Source: Sarcomyxa edulis (lineage: Eukaryota > Basidiomycota > Agaricomycetes > Agaricales > Mycenaceae). From it: a stretch of 64,000 bases of DNA. The DNA lies in NCBI GenBank assembly GCA_009761415.1, contig QUOL01000011.1:1116001-1180000 (forward strand), given 5' to 3'. Position numbers and translations under genes: made by a program. Numbering within the stretch: position 1 is the first letter of the stretch; each line of letters opens with the position of its first letter. Positions 11,185-22,021 of this stretch are shown here, in pieces. The notes beneath the pieces were generated by a model. That model searched no databases. It worked only from the letters and a program-made list of their open reading frames with translations, and was not told the origin of the DNA.

Positions 11185-14100
11185 ATGAATAACGACGATA
11201 ATCGATCATCTCCATCTCTCAACCGTTCGAAGAAACCCTGTCGATTTTTCTTGAAGGGCCACTGTAAATATGGAGACGCGTGCCCCGATGTACACGATGG
11301 CTCGCTCACTGTAAGCCTTTCCGTTTTTGTTGTGTTGACTGAAGTTTTAACGTTGATATCCTGTTTCCGTCCTAGCTCCCAATGCCTTCAGAAGCTCATG
11401 TGCCTTCGACCACCACCGTTCGTCGTGGGATGCCAAGTACTGATAAAGGCGGACCTCAGAATTTCTCTGGACGGGGTAAAAACAAGCCCGTCGGAATGTC
11501 TGCCCGACAAAATAGTCATCTTCCTCGTTCTCCTGGAATTTCCAAGGCTCCGGTCGATAGACACGCCGCACCCTCGGCTTCTGGGGCGACACCCCCGGTT
11601 ACCGAAAAGACACGAGCTGGACCTAGGAAGGAGAAGCCTTGCTACCAGTGGAAAGCTGGGAATTGTGCTTATGGCCAGAAATGCCAATTTAGTCACGACC
11701 CTCAGGTTAGTTTATCGATCTGTCCCTGCATATTGTATGAGTAATCATTCAATCTCTGACGGTCAACAGGTTAAACTCCGTAAAAACCCACAATTGTCTG
11801 CGGAAGAATCAAAGATAGTCGATGAATATACCGAAGCCTTGAAGGCAGCTCGTGAAGCTGAACAGCAGGAGTTAGAACGCAGTCGACAAGAAGTACAGGC
11901 AGCTCGTGCAGCTGAGCAGCAGGCGTTAGAACGCAGTCGACAAGAGCTACAAGCAACTCGAAAGGCGGAGATCGACAAGCAGGAAGCAGCGATGACCATC
12001 ACGGAGGTGGTCCTCAACTCCACCGTTGTGACATTTGGTGCGGGCGCTACGATCCGCAACGTCATTACAGGCTTCGAATCTTGTCGCGTTCGGGTAGCTC
12101 CACTCCCTTTGAACTCGACCCGGATGGATGTGGAGGGAATCTTCAAGGACCAAGGTGTCGAAAGCTTTCATGTGGTTGGGATGACGAGGATGTCTGCTGG
12201 GAAGCACTTGGAGGCTACTGTCATCCTCGAGGACAAGGATGCTAAGAAGATGAGGACCTTCGGTTTGGAAGGATTCGAGTTCAGGGGAGAGAGGTTGAGG
12301 TTCGAAGTGAGCGAGAATGGCGTCGTCAACGGAATGGACTCCTCGTCCAAAAAGGACCCCAATATGCTCACCATCTCGTGCTTCGCTCCTTCAGTCAGCG
12401 TCGTTGTGACATATCCCACATTGGCAGAAGTAGATGCAAAGGTTCGAGCCTTGGACAGAAAGGTCTGTTCGGGACGTCGCGTCAGGGCTTTTCGAGATCG
12501 AACCAATTTTTCATCCTTACTGGTTCACAATTTGGCTCCGACTGCGATGCCTACGGATATCGAGCAGTTCAGTGGTTCCAGTATCTTCAGATTCCTGAAG
12601 CCGAAGACATACGACGTCGATCGCGCGATGATGTTACTTCGCTATGATGTAGAGGCACATGCATCGGGAGGCCTGAAAGAATTTGTGCGCGATACCAGCA
12701 CTGCGGGAGAACTAGATGGCATGGTCACTGTCCGGGTGCATTTCGATTCTTGGGATCAGGCGAAAAGCGTGTATGACTTCCTCCTTGACAGGCGCATGCC
12801 ATATATCGACAATCTTTCATTCCGACTAATTCTTCCCGACCCTCTCCGTTATTCCATCTCCATTCCTCGTCAACAATATCAAGCGCAAACAGCTATCTGG
12901 AATGCTTTCCCAAAGTCTTCCACTGACGACAAGAGCGCCTTCATCAAATTGAACCCCAGAGACACGATCGTCTTCGTATCTGTTACGGGCGGAGATAAGA
13001 AGGCTGTTGGAGCCTTGAAAGTACGAGTCGAGAAGCTTGTCGCTGGAGAGAAACTTGAGTTTTGGCATCCTTTCTTTGGATCCGCGACTGGAGATGAATT
13101 TCTGAAATCAGTCTTGGAGGCTAGTGGCGCTTTCGTGCGACCGGATTGGAGATCGCAAGCATTGAAAGTGTATGGAACTCCAGCTGCGATTCAGATGGCA
13201 CGCAATATGGTCAAGGACAAGGTCGACGACCTCGCGTCTCTTGAATATAGTGTCATCTTGAAACGGCGGTCCGTCGGATTCTTTGTTCGTCGAGGGTTAG
13301 CCGAATTGAAGGAAATACTGGGGGCGGACAACGTGAAACTCAACATCGCCTCTGGTAAAATCTCGGTCATCGGAGGTGAACCTGCTAGGCATGCTCTTAT
13401 GAGATTGGTCGACGACTCGATGTCTGCTACCGCCCATTCTATAGTCGCGGGCACTGGCTCGAATGTTGATCCTTGCCCTATATGCTTCGATGACGCTATT
13501 CAACACCCTGTTCAACTGGGATGCGGTCACAGTTATTGTCCTGACTGTCTTCGTCACTTTTTGGCTTCGGCTGCCTCGGATAGCAAGGTGTTCCCTTTGT
13601 CATGTATAGGGGACGACGCGAAATGCACCGTCGCCATTACCATCCCTACACTGCAAAGGTTTCTGCTTCCACTTCAATTCACGCAATTGTTGGAGACTTC
13701 GTTCCAGAATTTCATTGGAAGGCAAAGTCAGTCTGGGGACGATGACGCAGACTACAAATATTGTACGACAGCGGATTGTAGTCAGATATATCGCTCGTCA
13801 AAAGCTTCTTCATCGGGCGAAGGTGTTTTTCTACAGTGTCCTTCGTGCTTCCTGTCAATATGCACGGCTTGCCACCAGGAATCTCACGAGGGGATGACTT
13901 GCCGAGAGCGAAGCCGTCACCAGACTACCGCAGAACAGGAGCTTGAGAAGCTTACAGAAACTTGGGCGAGAGACAATGGAGCTAAGCAGTGCCCTTCGTG
14001 CAGAATATTCATTCAGAAGGCGGAGGGTTGCAACCATATGACCTGTAGATGTGGTGCTCACATATGCTGGCGTTGTATGGGGATCTTCGAGTCGAATACG

Positions 14101-14370
14101 ATCTATCAACACATGAGAGACGTACATGGAGGGATACACGGCGACGCAGACCAAGTCGCAGACCGTCAGGGTGACATGCAGATTCTGGGAATCGAAGAAC
14201 TCCGTGCTCGAGGTTTGTTATACGACCAGCCTCCGCAAAGAGTCATATTCAATCCTCCACTACGACCCGTCCGTCCTATTGCTCCCATACATCCTCCACG
14301 AGCATTCAACGATCAAGTAGTGCATCCTCCGGTTCCACCACCCCGTAACACCGGATGCACGATTCAATGA
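11185..14370 (+). CDS. RBR E3 ubiquitin ligase with N-terminal CCCH zinc fingers
   Basis: Predicted 1018-aa RING-between-RING ligase that would pass ubiquitin from an E2 to itself and then to a substrate, probably bound to RNA or RNA-associated proteins. Exons: 11185-11310, 11376-11705, 11770-14370; both introns are phase 0. Two CCCH fingers lie near residues 13-31 (KPCRFFLKGHCKYGDACPDVH) and 127-149 (KPCYQWKAGNCAYGQKCQF). A charged coiled coil with a repeated R(Q/K)E(V/L)QA(A/T)R motif follows, then a long RNA-binding-like middle. RING1 begins at CPICFDDAIQ near 721, the in-between RING lies near 810-860, and RING2 begins at CPSCRIF near 892. The thioester cysteine of the EGCNHMTC motif is about Cys906. 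The C-terminus is proline-rich. The fingers plus a catalytic RBR resemble the C-terminal part of plant DEAH-helicase/RBR fusions, but no helicase is present here. Confidence 0.9.
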   Translation: MNNDDNRSSPSLNRSKKPCRFFLKGHCKYGDACPDVHDGSLTVSLSVFVVLTEVLTLISCFRPSSQCLQKLMCLRPPPFVVGCQVLIKADLRISLDGVKTSPSECLPDKIVIFLVLLEFPRLRSIDTPHPRLLGRHPRLPKRHELDLGRRSLATSGKLGIVLMARNANLVTTLRLVYRSVPAYCMSNHSISDGQQVKLRKNPQLSAEESKIVDEYTEALKAAREAEQQELERSRQEVQAARAAEQQALERSRQELQATRKAEIDKQEAAMTITEVVLNSTVVTFGAGATIRNVITGFESCRVRVAPLPLNSTRMDVEGIFKDQGVESFHVVGMTRMSAGKHLEATVILEDKDAKKMRTFGLEGFEFRGERLRFEVSENGVVNGMDSSSKKDPNMLTISCFAPSVSVVVTYPTLAEVDAKVRALDRKVCSGRRVRAFRDRTNFSSLLVHNLAPTAMPTDIEQFSGSSIFRFLKPKTYDVDRAMMLLRYDVEAHASGGLKEFVRDTSTAGELDGMVTVRVHFDSWDQAKSVYDFLLDRRMPYIDNLSFRLILPDPLRYSISIPRQQYQAQTAIWNAFPKSSTDDKSAFIKLNPRDTIVFVSVTGGDKKAVGALKVRVEKLVAGEKLEFWHPFFGSATGDEFLKSVLEASGAFVRPDWRSQALKVYGTPAAIQMARNMVKDKVDDLASLEYSVILKRRSVGFFVRRGLAELKEILGADNVKLNIASGKISVIGGEPARHALMRLVDDSMSATAHSIVAGTGSNVDPCPICFDDAIQHPVQLGCGHSYCPDCLRHFLASAASDSKVFPLSCIGDDAKCTVAITIPTLQRFLLPLQFTQLLETSFQNFIGRQSQSGDDDADYKYCTTADCSQIYRSSKASSSGEGVFLQCPSCFLSICTACHQESHEGMTCRERSRHQTTAEQELEKLTETWARDNGAKQCPSCRIFIQKAEGCNHMTCRCGAHICWRCMGIFESNTIYQHMRDVHGGIHGDADQVADRQGDMQILGIEELRARGLLYDQPPQRVIFNPPLRPVRPIAPIHPPRAFNDQVVHPPVPPPRNTGCTIQ

Positions 14371-14573
14371 ACAATCTTGCGACCTGCGCCGATATTCTCG
14401 AAACTATGGGACTCATCACTCCTTGATACTACTTCGAGCTGTACATTATATACCATCAAACTTGCGAGTTTCATAAAGAGTTCATATTTTTCCCAAGAAA
14501 TCTAACGGAGACCGAAAAGACTAGGAAAAGCGATGAAAAGTCCATGGTGGTCCTCTACAGCTTTTGAATCTCC

Positions 14574-14908
14574 CTAAAGTGCTACGGCGCCTACGGTCAC
14601 CTGTTGGACAGGATTTGGCTTACCCCCGTCGAAAAGCCTCGCTATCAGCCTATCACCTCTCCAGTTGGGTAGAACCGTTGGCAGTTGACTGTTATTGCCT
14701 CCGAATCCAAAGTTAGGACCTCCTATGTCCTTCAGCGCTTGACTCAATGAGAAGTCTATCGTATGTTCCTCTTTGACACTACGTCGGCGTTCATTGCCGA
14801 CGAAAGGATCACTGTGACATGGCCTTACCAGTGTCCAGTCGTAATACGCAAAATTTCTTGCAGTTCTGGATCAGCATTCATTGCATTCAGGTCGCAAGAT
14901 GTAGCCAT
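14574..14908 (-). CDS. Small hypothetical protein (two exons)
   Basis: A spliced frame of 94 aa is possible: exons 14908-14829 and 14778-14574, joined by a 50-nt intron with a GTAAGG donor and a GTAG acceptor; the phases agree. The product ends QQVTVGAVAL and contains DIGGPNFGFGGNN. It has no recognised domain, signal peptide or membrane segment. It is convergent with the RBR gene, whose stop lies 203 bases away. Further exons upstream are possible, since a TACAG acceptor-like site lies just before the chosen ATG. It could also be the remnant of a longer gene. Confidence 0.35.
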
Positions 14909-15390
14909 GGACTCTGTATTTCACTTGAATTGCATTCAGGTAGAGAATCGTAATTTGTTGCATTTCGAACAAGTGTGTCTATCTTTTTCTCAAATCTGAT
15001 TCTGATTGACGTGATGTATCATATCGGCGCACGGCGTCTAGATATGCGTCCAGACGCTTTTCAGTTACTCTGTGCATAACACACTTCGGCGCTTAGTGTC
15101 CTTACAAAAGTCTCCACCTTCAGGCCCCTTCACCTGAGCGCTCTCGTCCATTCGATGGCTCTGCAACTAGGAGCTCCCGCCTCATCAGTCAGTCTGTGTA
15201 TGTTCCTTTTTTCTTTAGATCTAACAGAAAACTTGGCGTTCGTCATCCTAGATACCCGCTGTCTTATGAATGAGCATATGGACTTTGCTCACCGACTACC
15301 TGACAACCCCTCAGAGGGATTCTCTGTCCCTGTCCGTGATCGCAGAATCACGTTTTATGCTGTCTTTTTGAGCTTTATTTCCTACTCTAG
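14909..15390. other. No confident gene; possible missing N-terminus of the kinase-like gene
   Basis: Intron-like signals occur on the plus strand, but I could not build a frame that reaches the kinase exons at 15391. There is no glycine-rich loop and no VAIK-type lysine. The phrase CATTCAGGT(C/A) is repeated near 14884 and 14933. Confidence 0.4.
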
Positions 15391-16371
15391 GTCATGATCA
15401 GGGTATTGAGCAACGATTATGCCCAAGAGCTCGACGCAGTTTTCAAGTCACTAGCTGTATGGTTTACTAACTTTCCTTTCTACCGCGTTGTGATTTAGCT
15501 AACAGCTTATCAATCCAAATACTTATGCTTTAGGCAATGTCGTCTCAACAATTGTCTCTAAAATCTGACACTCTTCAAAACGTGTGCCTTTGGTCAATTG
15601 TGACCATCTTTGCGAAGGGATCGTCGAGACTAGCTCTAGCAACGCCTTTGCACGAAAATGGAAACATCATGGAGTATATCGTCAAGAAAGCCAAGGAAGG
15701 GATTCAAGTGGACAAAAGAGAGATGGTCAGAACTGAATCAGCTTGTCGAGGTGTGCTGGAACTAACCTTTACTCGAAGGTCGTTCAGCTAGCGAGTGCTA
15801 TCACCTCCATACATGACGACCAGATTGTCCACGGGAATCTTCATCCCGTACGTTTCTTTTATATCACTCAGATAAACTACTCACAATCGTGACTTAACAA
15901 GGGAAACATCTTGATTGACAACCATGGTCATATCCGACTTTCTGATATAGGAGTATACGTCGCCCTTCGGAATATATGTCAAACCTCGGGAAACATACCT
16001 ATCCCTTCGAGTTGGATGTACATGCCCGTGGACGAATTGACAGATAAGAGGCCTATCTCCAATAAGAAAGATGTGTTTGGCTTTGCTAGCACAGTGTATG
16101 AAGTATGCAGTATGTCTCGTTTCGTTGTGTGATTCTTGACTTGACATATGTTTATCTATAGATATTCACTTCCCGCCCTCCTGCTCCCCGCAGACCGGGT
16201 CCTGTTTCTGTCCGCGACGTCTCCCTTTGGATAAACTCGCCTGATCACAAGAGGCCTCAAGAGATCCCCGATGCGATGTGGCGTGTTCTAGCTTCATGCT
16301 GGGCTGAAAATCCTGACCAACGCCCTGGGATGCGAGAAGTTGAAGCCGAGCTCAGGATGCTAGGATTTTGA
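15391..16371 (+). CDS. TKL-type protein kinase C-lobe, likely pseudokinase, N-terminus incomplete
   Basis: Five exons (15391-15456, 15534-15725, 15779-15847, 15902-16102, 16162-16371) all join in phase 0 and end at a stop codon, which argues for a real, spliced gene. The product matches the C-lobe of fungal tyrosine-kinase-like kinases: QLASAITSIHDDQIVHGNLHPGN for the catalytic loop, LSDIG in place of DFG, VDELTDKRPISNKKDVFGFA for the activation segment and helix F, and CWAENPDQRP for subdomain XI. The usual HRD/HGD catalytic aspartate is asparagine here (HGN). I find no glycine loop or active-site lysine upstream. The donor of the third intron (GTCAGA at 15726) is weak. Either an inactive pseudokinase or a truncated, decaying gene. 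Confidence 0.55.
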
Positions 16372-16972
16372 TCTGTGATTTCTGTTAATGGAAAATTGAG
16401 CTGCATATCAATAGGATTTCTCACTGAGAGTAAGTACTCCGACGCGTCTGGACGCGTCGTTGACGAAATTGCCGCGTGACTTCAGATTTGCGCGAGAATC
16501 GAGGATCGGCCTCGATCAGTTTCTCTATTTTTTTTCAGTTCAGCCATTTTCACACGATAAAGTCTGGAAATCCGTCTATCGTCTGATACGACAGTCGAGA
16601 CTCAAAGAAGCCGCCGTACTCTTGCGATATATCGTCTCACGTCTGCCTGGCTCGATGCAAGCTCGATGACGATATAATGTAATATATTATGCTCCCAACA
16701 ACCGAGTTTCAGGCTGGTTCTCAAAAGTCAATCCTATGGTCTTTGGAAACTTCGAGGTTATAGACAATTAATTTCGAATCAAGTGGATTCAATCGCGCAG
16801 CCATCTTTCGCCTCCTCGCCTCACCCTTGGACGTATGTCCGGTTGTGAAGGACCCACATGCCGTAAAGAAATCTCGGCTACGCTAAAAATTTCCCGCACT
16901 AGCGGATCTCTCAGAGGTTCAAAAGACTCTCTGCAGAATGTTGTCTTCCATCGTTTTCTGTTCTATCCAACC
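16372..16972. other. Intergenic, kinase-like gene to P450
   Basis: A direct palindromic phrase GACGCGTCTGGACGCGTCG lies at 16441-16459. A 69-codon frame at 16460-16669 has no homology I recognise and no splice support. The last 150 bases are the P450 leader. I see nothing else. Confidence 0.5.
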
Positions 16973-19089
16973 ATGATAAGCCTCAACCTGCTTGCTGCCA
17001 TCTTCGCCTTTGGTCTGGGTCTGTACATATATCTATGTTCCAAGGGACGTCGCCCATATTCCAACTTACCACTTCCTCCTGGTCCGAAAAAACTTCCCCT
17101 GATTGGCAATCTTCTCAATATGCCGAAGTCGTCTGAATGGTTGACTTATCTGCGGTGGGGGAAGGAGTTCAGTACGTGGCATCGCTGTGCTTCTGTATCC
17201 ATTTGCCTCATTTGAGTATTGGCTATAGACTCAGATATCATCCATTTGGATGTTGCTGGAACGTCGCTCATCGTAGTCAACACAGCGGAGGCGGCAACTG
17301 ACCTTTTCGACAGGAGATCTTCTCTATACTCGAGCAGGTATGTATGGTATGGCTTTGTGTCCTCTCATCTCACGATGCTCCATAGAGCCATATTGCCGAT
17401 GGTCAATGGGTTGTACGTTTCAATGAGGCCCTGAACGTCTTTCTTCTCACTAATGTCAGGAACGCATAGAATGGGCTGGAATTTCGACTTTGCTTTCGTG
17501 CCTTATGGGGACCAATGGCGCCGCCAACGTCGCATATTTCATCAAGAGTTCAACTACAAGGCTTCCCAGCGCTGGCGTTCGATAGAAAAGAAGGCTACCA
17601 ATGGACTGTTGAGTAAGCTCCTTGCTACTCCCGAAGACTTTTTGGGGCACTTGAGACAGTACGTGGACTACTTATCATGTCCTAATTCCGCTCACGAGTT
17701 CTTCATAGGATGGCCGGGGAAACTATCATGTCTATGTATGGGTCATCCCTCTGTTTAGTAGCTTGTCTAACATCTATATCTCCAGTGCGTACGGGATTGA
17801 TGTACAACCTAAGAATGACCCTTTCATTGCTGCGGCCGAGGAAACCGTGCATGCGCTCGTGAAAGCAATCTTGCCTGGAGCTTTCTTGGTAGATGTATTA
17901 CCTGTTCTACAATATCTCCCTGAATGGTTCCCAGGCGCAGGGTTCAAGAAGCAAGCTAGGCTTTGGAGGGAAACCTTGGAGATGATGGTAGATGTTCCTT
18001 TCCAAGTTGTCAAGCGTAACATTGTATGTCTCGAATCTTATGTCTTTCCTATTTTTGGTCTGATCGACGTCCTTGGTGGTATAGTCTGAGGGTGTTGCTC
18101 GGATGTCGTACGCTTCGCGTTCACTCAACAAGTTGAAGGGTAACAAGGATTTGGCGCAGCAGGAAAGAGATATACAATGTACTGCGGCGGTAATCTATGC
18201 CGCTGGATCTGATACAGTACGTATTTCGACTCTAAACATGCTATCTACACCTCATACATTCTATTCCCCAAGACTGTAGCCGCCCTCGGGTTCTTTATCT
18301 TGGGAATGCTCGCCAACCCCGAGGCTCAGGCCAAGGCGCAGGCAGAACTGGACGCTGTAGTAGGTCGCGGCCGTCTCCCCGAATTCAGTGATCAAGATTC
18401 ACTACCATACGTTACCGCCATCGTCAAGGAGGTGTTGAGATGGAAGAGCGTTTTACCAATGGGTGGGTCATCACTACAGCTCCATCTCACGACTTGACCT
18501 AGACACATCTTCGCATCATCATCAGCTGTCCCTCATTTGCTTACTACTGAGGACGTTTATGCGGGGTATCGTCTCCCTGCAGGATCGATCGTGATCGGAA
18601 ATACATGGTGCGGGGTTCATGAATCGTTCGGTATACTACTCAATATAAATACTTATATCATCACGTAGGGCCATCCTTCACGACGAAGTGACATACCCCG
18701 ACCCACACAGCTTCAAACCCGAACGGTTCTTGAAAGATGGGAAGTTGGATCCGACTGTCAAGGATCCTGCCACTGCGGCGTTTGGATTTGGACGGAGGAT
18801 ATGTCCTGGTCGTCACATGGCGATGGAAGCTATCTGGATCGCTGCCGCTTCGATTCTTTCATCTTTCAATATTACAAAAGCTGTCGCTGAGGATGGATCT
18901 GTGATCGAACCGACTTACGACTATACTGTCGGCCTGGTAGCGTGAGTACAGTCTACGAGTCGGGATATAATTTTACTGACACGTCGCCTGTCTACACCAC
19001 TCAGATACCCCGTTCCCTTTAAATGCTCGATCAAGCCGAGGTCGGAAGAAGCCATGAGTGCCATCCGACAGGCTGCAAACGCTGAATAA
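16973..19089 (+). CDS. Cytochrome P450 monooxygenase, ER-anchored
   Basis: A 516-aa class II microsomal P450 that would insert one oxygen atom into a small lipophilic substrate with electrons from P450 reductase; the substrate cannot be read from sequence. Eleven exons: 16973-17171, 17229-17337, 17386-17412, 17470-17658, 17709-17735, 17786-18023, 18085-18216, 18273-18462, 18526-18607, 18669-18941, 19005-19089; phases sum correctly. Two exons are only 27 nt. It has an N-terminal membrane anchor ([20 protein letters not shown]), the hinge [15 protein letters not shown], the I-helix oxygen motif AAGSDT, the K-helix KEVLRW and the heme loop [14 protein letters not shown] with ligand Cys443. All required residues are intact. 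The family is of the expanded Agaricomycete type often annotated as O-methylsterigmatocystin oxidoreductase-like. It has no biosynthetic partner nearby. Confidence 0.95.
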
Positions 19090-22021
19090 GAGCTCAAACC
19101 CGATCCCACACTCGTTATTGTTTACGGTGCATCTTTGCCACTGTCCACACACGCTCCTTCGAACTTCTACGGTCTCTTCATTTGATTTCTGTTCTCCTTC
19201 TGTGAATAGCGCCTATCCCTAGGATGAGATTGTGTATACCAATATTGACAGCAATTCTTCGAACCTTTAATGAGGCTTTCCATTCGCCTCGAGGCGAAAA
19301 TCATTTCAAGAAACTCGGCAGTACGGGGCATGTCGGATATGAGCTATATCTCATATGTGACTTGAGGATGAATACGATGGCTGAACAACGACCAACAAGG
19401 CTAGAGATCATACATTTGGGGAATCGTGGCCCCGCTGATTAGCAATTTGGTATTACTATTGGGAAGTGTCCGATTCGTAGGTACGTTCTTATACCTTTGA
19501 CCCTTTGACTATCCTTACTCTCCTGACCACTCACATGACACGAAGTTCCTTTTGCTGGGATGTGCTGGGATGATCATAACATCCATATACGGCCACGGCT
19601 GCCATAAGTCCCGTCATACTTCACATGTTCCCGTATCTCCCCTCATGTGCCGCCCTAGTGACTAGCTTCTGAGCGCCACATATAGCACTCATCCGCGAAT
19701 TCTTGTTATCTGCATTTTTCGCTCATTCGCTGTTCCCGGTCGTTGATCCTATCTATCTATGATCTCAAATCTCCCTCGCTGTTTGGCAAAGTCTCTTGAA
19801 ACAAACACGTCGATCGGAACTAGAACGATATGGATTTTCGGTCCGGATTTAGATCTATTATTGAAGTCAGTTCCGGCTACGGCCATGACATTTTGTAGGA
19901 AAATGGGTGGCGCTGGTCGTTCTCATGCCTGGTTGAGAATGGCTCCGTCCAAGCTCCGTCGGACGCAGTAGGTAACACTCACCATGTGCCCATTGAGAAA
20001 ATGACATCGGGAATAACGCCATACATGTAGGATCGTCTCCCAAAGAGGAACAATGAAAGGGCATCATGCCTCGTTCTCGTATTTGCGGCCGCAGATTACC
20101 GGGGACATGGGAATTCGAGGGCATGTGCACAATCGACAATGCTTCCGGTATTAGATTTCGCTCTCGATGGGTCGTTTGCATTGCTGGACTCGGTCTGCCT
20201 GTGAAGGGATAGTCCGCGCGGTCCAAGGATTAGAAAGTTGGCCAAGATGATTATGAGATGGGTAAGAAAGGCGAGAAACACGGCTGTTCGACACAGATGG
20301 ACAGGTTGCATGGGGAGGATGCTTCGAGGAAAGGATAGATAGTTCCTGACGTCAGAAGCAGATAAGGTATCGTCGGCGGAGGCAGCAGTGCCTTCAACTC
20401 GCACAATGTTCTGTTTTCAGAGTGTCTGTTGATCTCTGGAGATATGTTAGGACACCGACTACGAGGAGATCGCATATGAGTCAGTTCTCTGGATGCATTC
20501 GTGACGATAAACCTCACATTTCGCTAAGTTACCGACGAATATGCGACTAGTCCGGAGAGGTATATCGGTGTGTATCCAACCATCCTTTCTGATCCATTTC
20601 ACGAATCAAACTTTCTGGGAGAATACTTCGCGGTTGACGCCCCTCCTGCAAGTGGAGTAAGTAGCGATGGAGTGGATAGTGGATTGCTTGACCTAGAAAC
20701 ACGAGGACGACGCTGTCGTTTGTACGTATACGTGTTGGGAAGCATGGATGTGAAGCTTGGAAGTATTGCAAATCTTTTGACCTGAAAGGCAATAACGAGG
20801 CACAGATCGGATAAGCGAAAAATTCCGAAAGTTCGAAGCGGCGACACAGATAAACTGATGCCGACTGGCTGGTGACTTTCGGCATCGCTCTGAGTGCGCT
20901 TCTTCCGTCCATCTCCGACTCGCACCTTGTACTTTTGCTTTCACAGGTTTCCGGCTCTCAGGAGCTCTTACCGCAGATGCACGAGGTAGTACATTCGCAC
21001 ATAGGCCCCTCGTTCCAAGAGCAAGCTTGAAATGGCAACTTCGACCCCATTCAACTTCAAAAATCCTCCGTCTTGCTGGTCTGCTGGACCCAAGCTGGAC
21101 CGTTCCTTGGACACGTGTGACAACATCCTGTACTGCGCTGATCTTCAATCGGTGGATCACCGTGTAGTACCTCGGGTCTGGAATTCCTCGGCACATCTGA
21201 CCTCCTATCCTGGCATTACGCGTTAAACACTCGAAAATCGATAAAATCGTGGCTCGTCCCACCTAGACTATTATTCCTGTCATACTCTCTCAATCACTTC
21301 CTATCCTAGACTTTCGGTTACTTATCCGATTGAACGATGGTAAGCTTTTATGGATGTCGTTCCTAGCACAATCCTCATATCACAAGCGGTGTTTGAACTA
21401 GAGCACTATGAAGTCCTAGCAATATCTGGCGTAATAGCCGCAGATCGGGAGCTTCGCACCTAAGGCGTCACGATACGCTTTCCCAATGCGTCCGCGAATG
21501 CCAATCCTTCTACCCTGATTCTTCTTTTGCATCGGTGATTCCGGATCCATCACGTCCCCGTTAGCTTAAAGCAATGGTCTATGCCTTGCGTGTGGAGTTT
21601 TTCTTCCTATCTCGCCGTTGTACTCTTCTCGCTTCTGAAGTATCCGATATCTTCTCTCACTCTGAGAGCACTATCGCATTTCCTTCGACTGCCTTCGACT
21701 GCTAGTACGGTGCTATTTCCTCGGGTATCAATCTATTCTCCGTGGTTTTCTAGATTTCCTTCCTAGTCGCACAAATTACATTCGCAAATCGCGGTTCCAG
21801 CACTGGCAGTCTGAGCGCCTCAGTGATCAGTCTTATTCGTTCGCGGCCCGCTTCATTCAATCAGGCGGAATCCTGAGACCCTCACCATCATTGTATCTAG
21901 GGTTCCTATTCCTGTCGTCCTCGTTTCTCCATCACCGCCCAAATCCAGTTTCACCTCTCTTCTCTATATATCCCGTCCCTTCCATCCCACTCAAAGTGAA
22001 GCCCACATCTTTTCCACCGTT
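19090..22021. other. 2.9-kb gap without a supported gene
   Basis: Only short unrelated frames occur here, the longest a 189-codon minus-strand frame at 20693-21262 with basic, repeat-poor composition and no family match. The first ~150 bases are 3' flank of the P450 gene and the last ~300 are the pyrimidine-rich promoter and leader of the zinc-finger gene at 22022. Confidence 0.5.

Noticed and set aside
20693..21262. 189-codon minus-strand frame in a gene-poor gap
   Set aside because: Composition is basic and irregular, it has no domain or splice partners, and several overlapping frames on both strands are similar in length.
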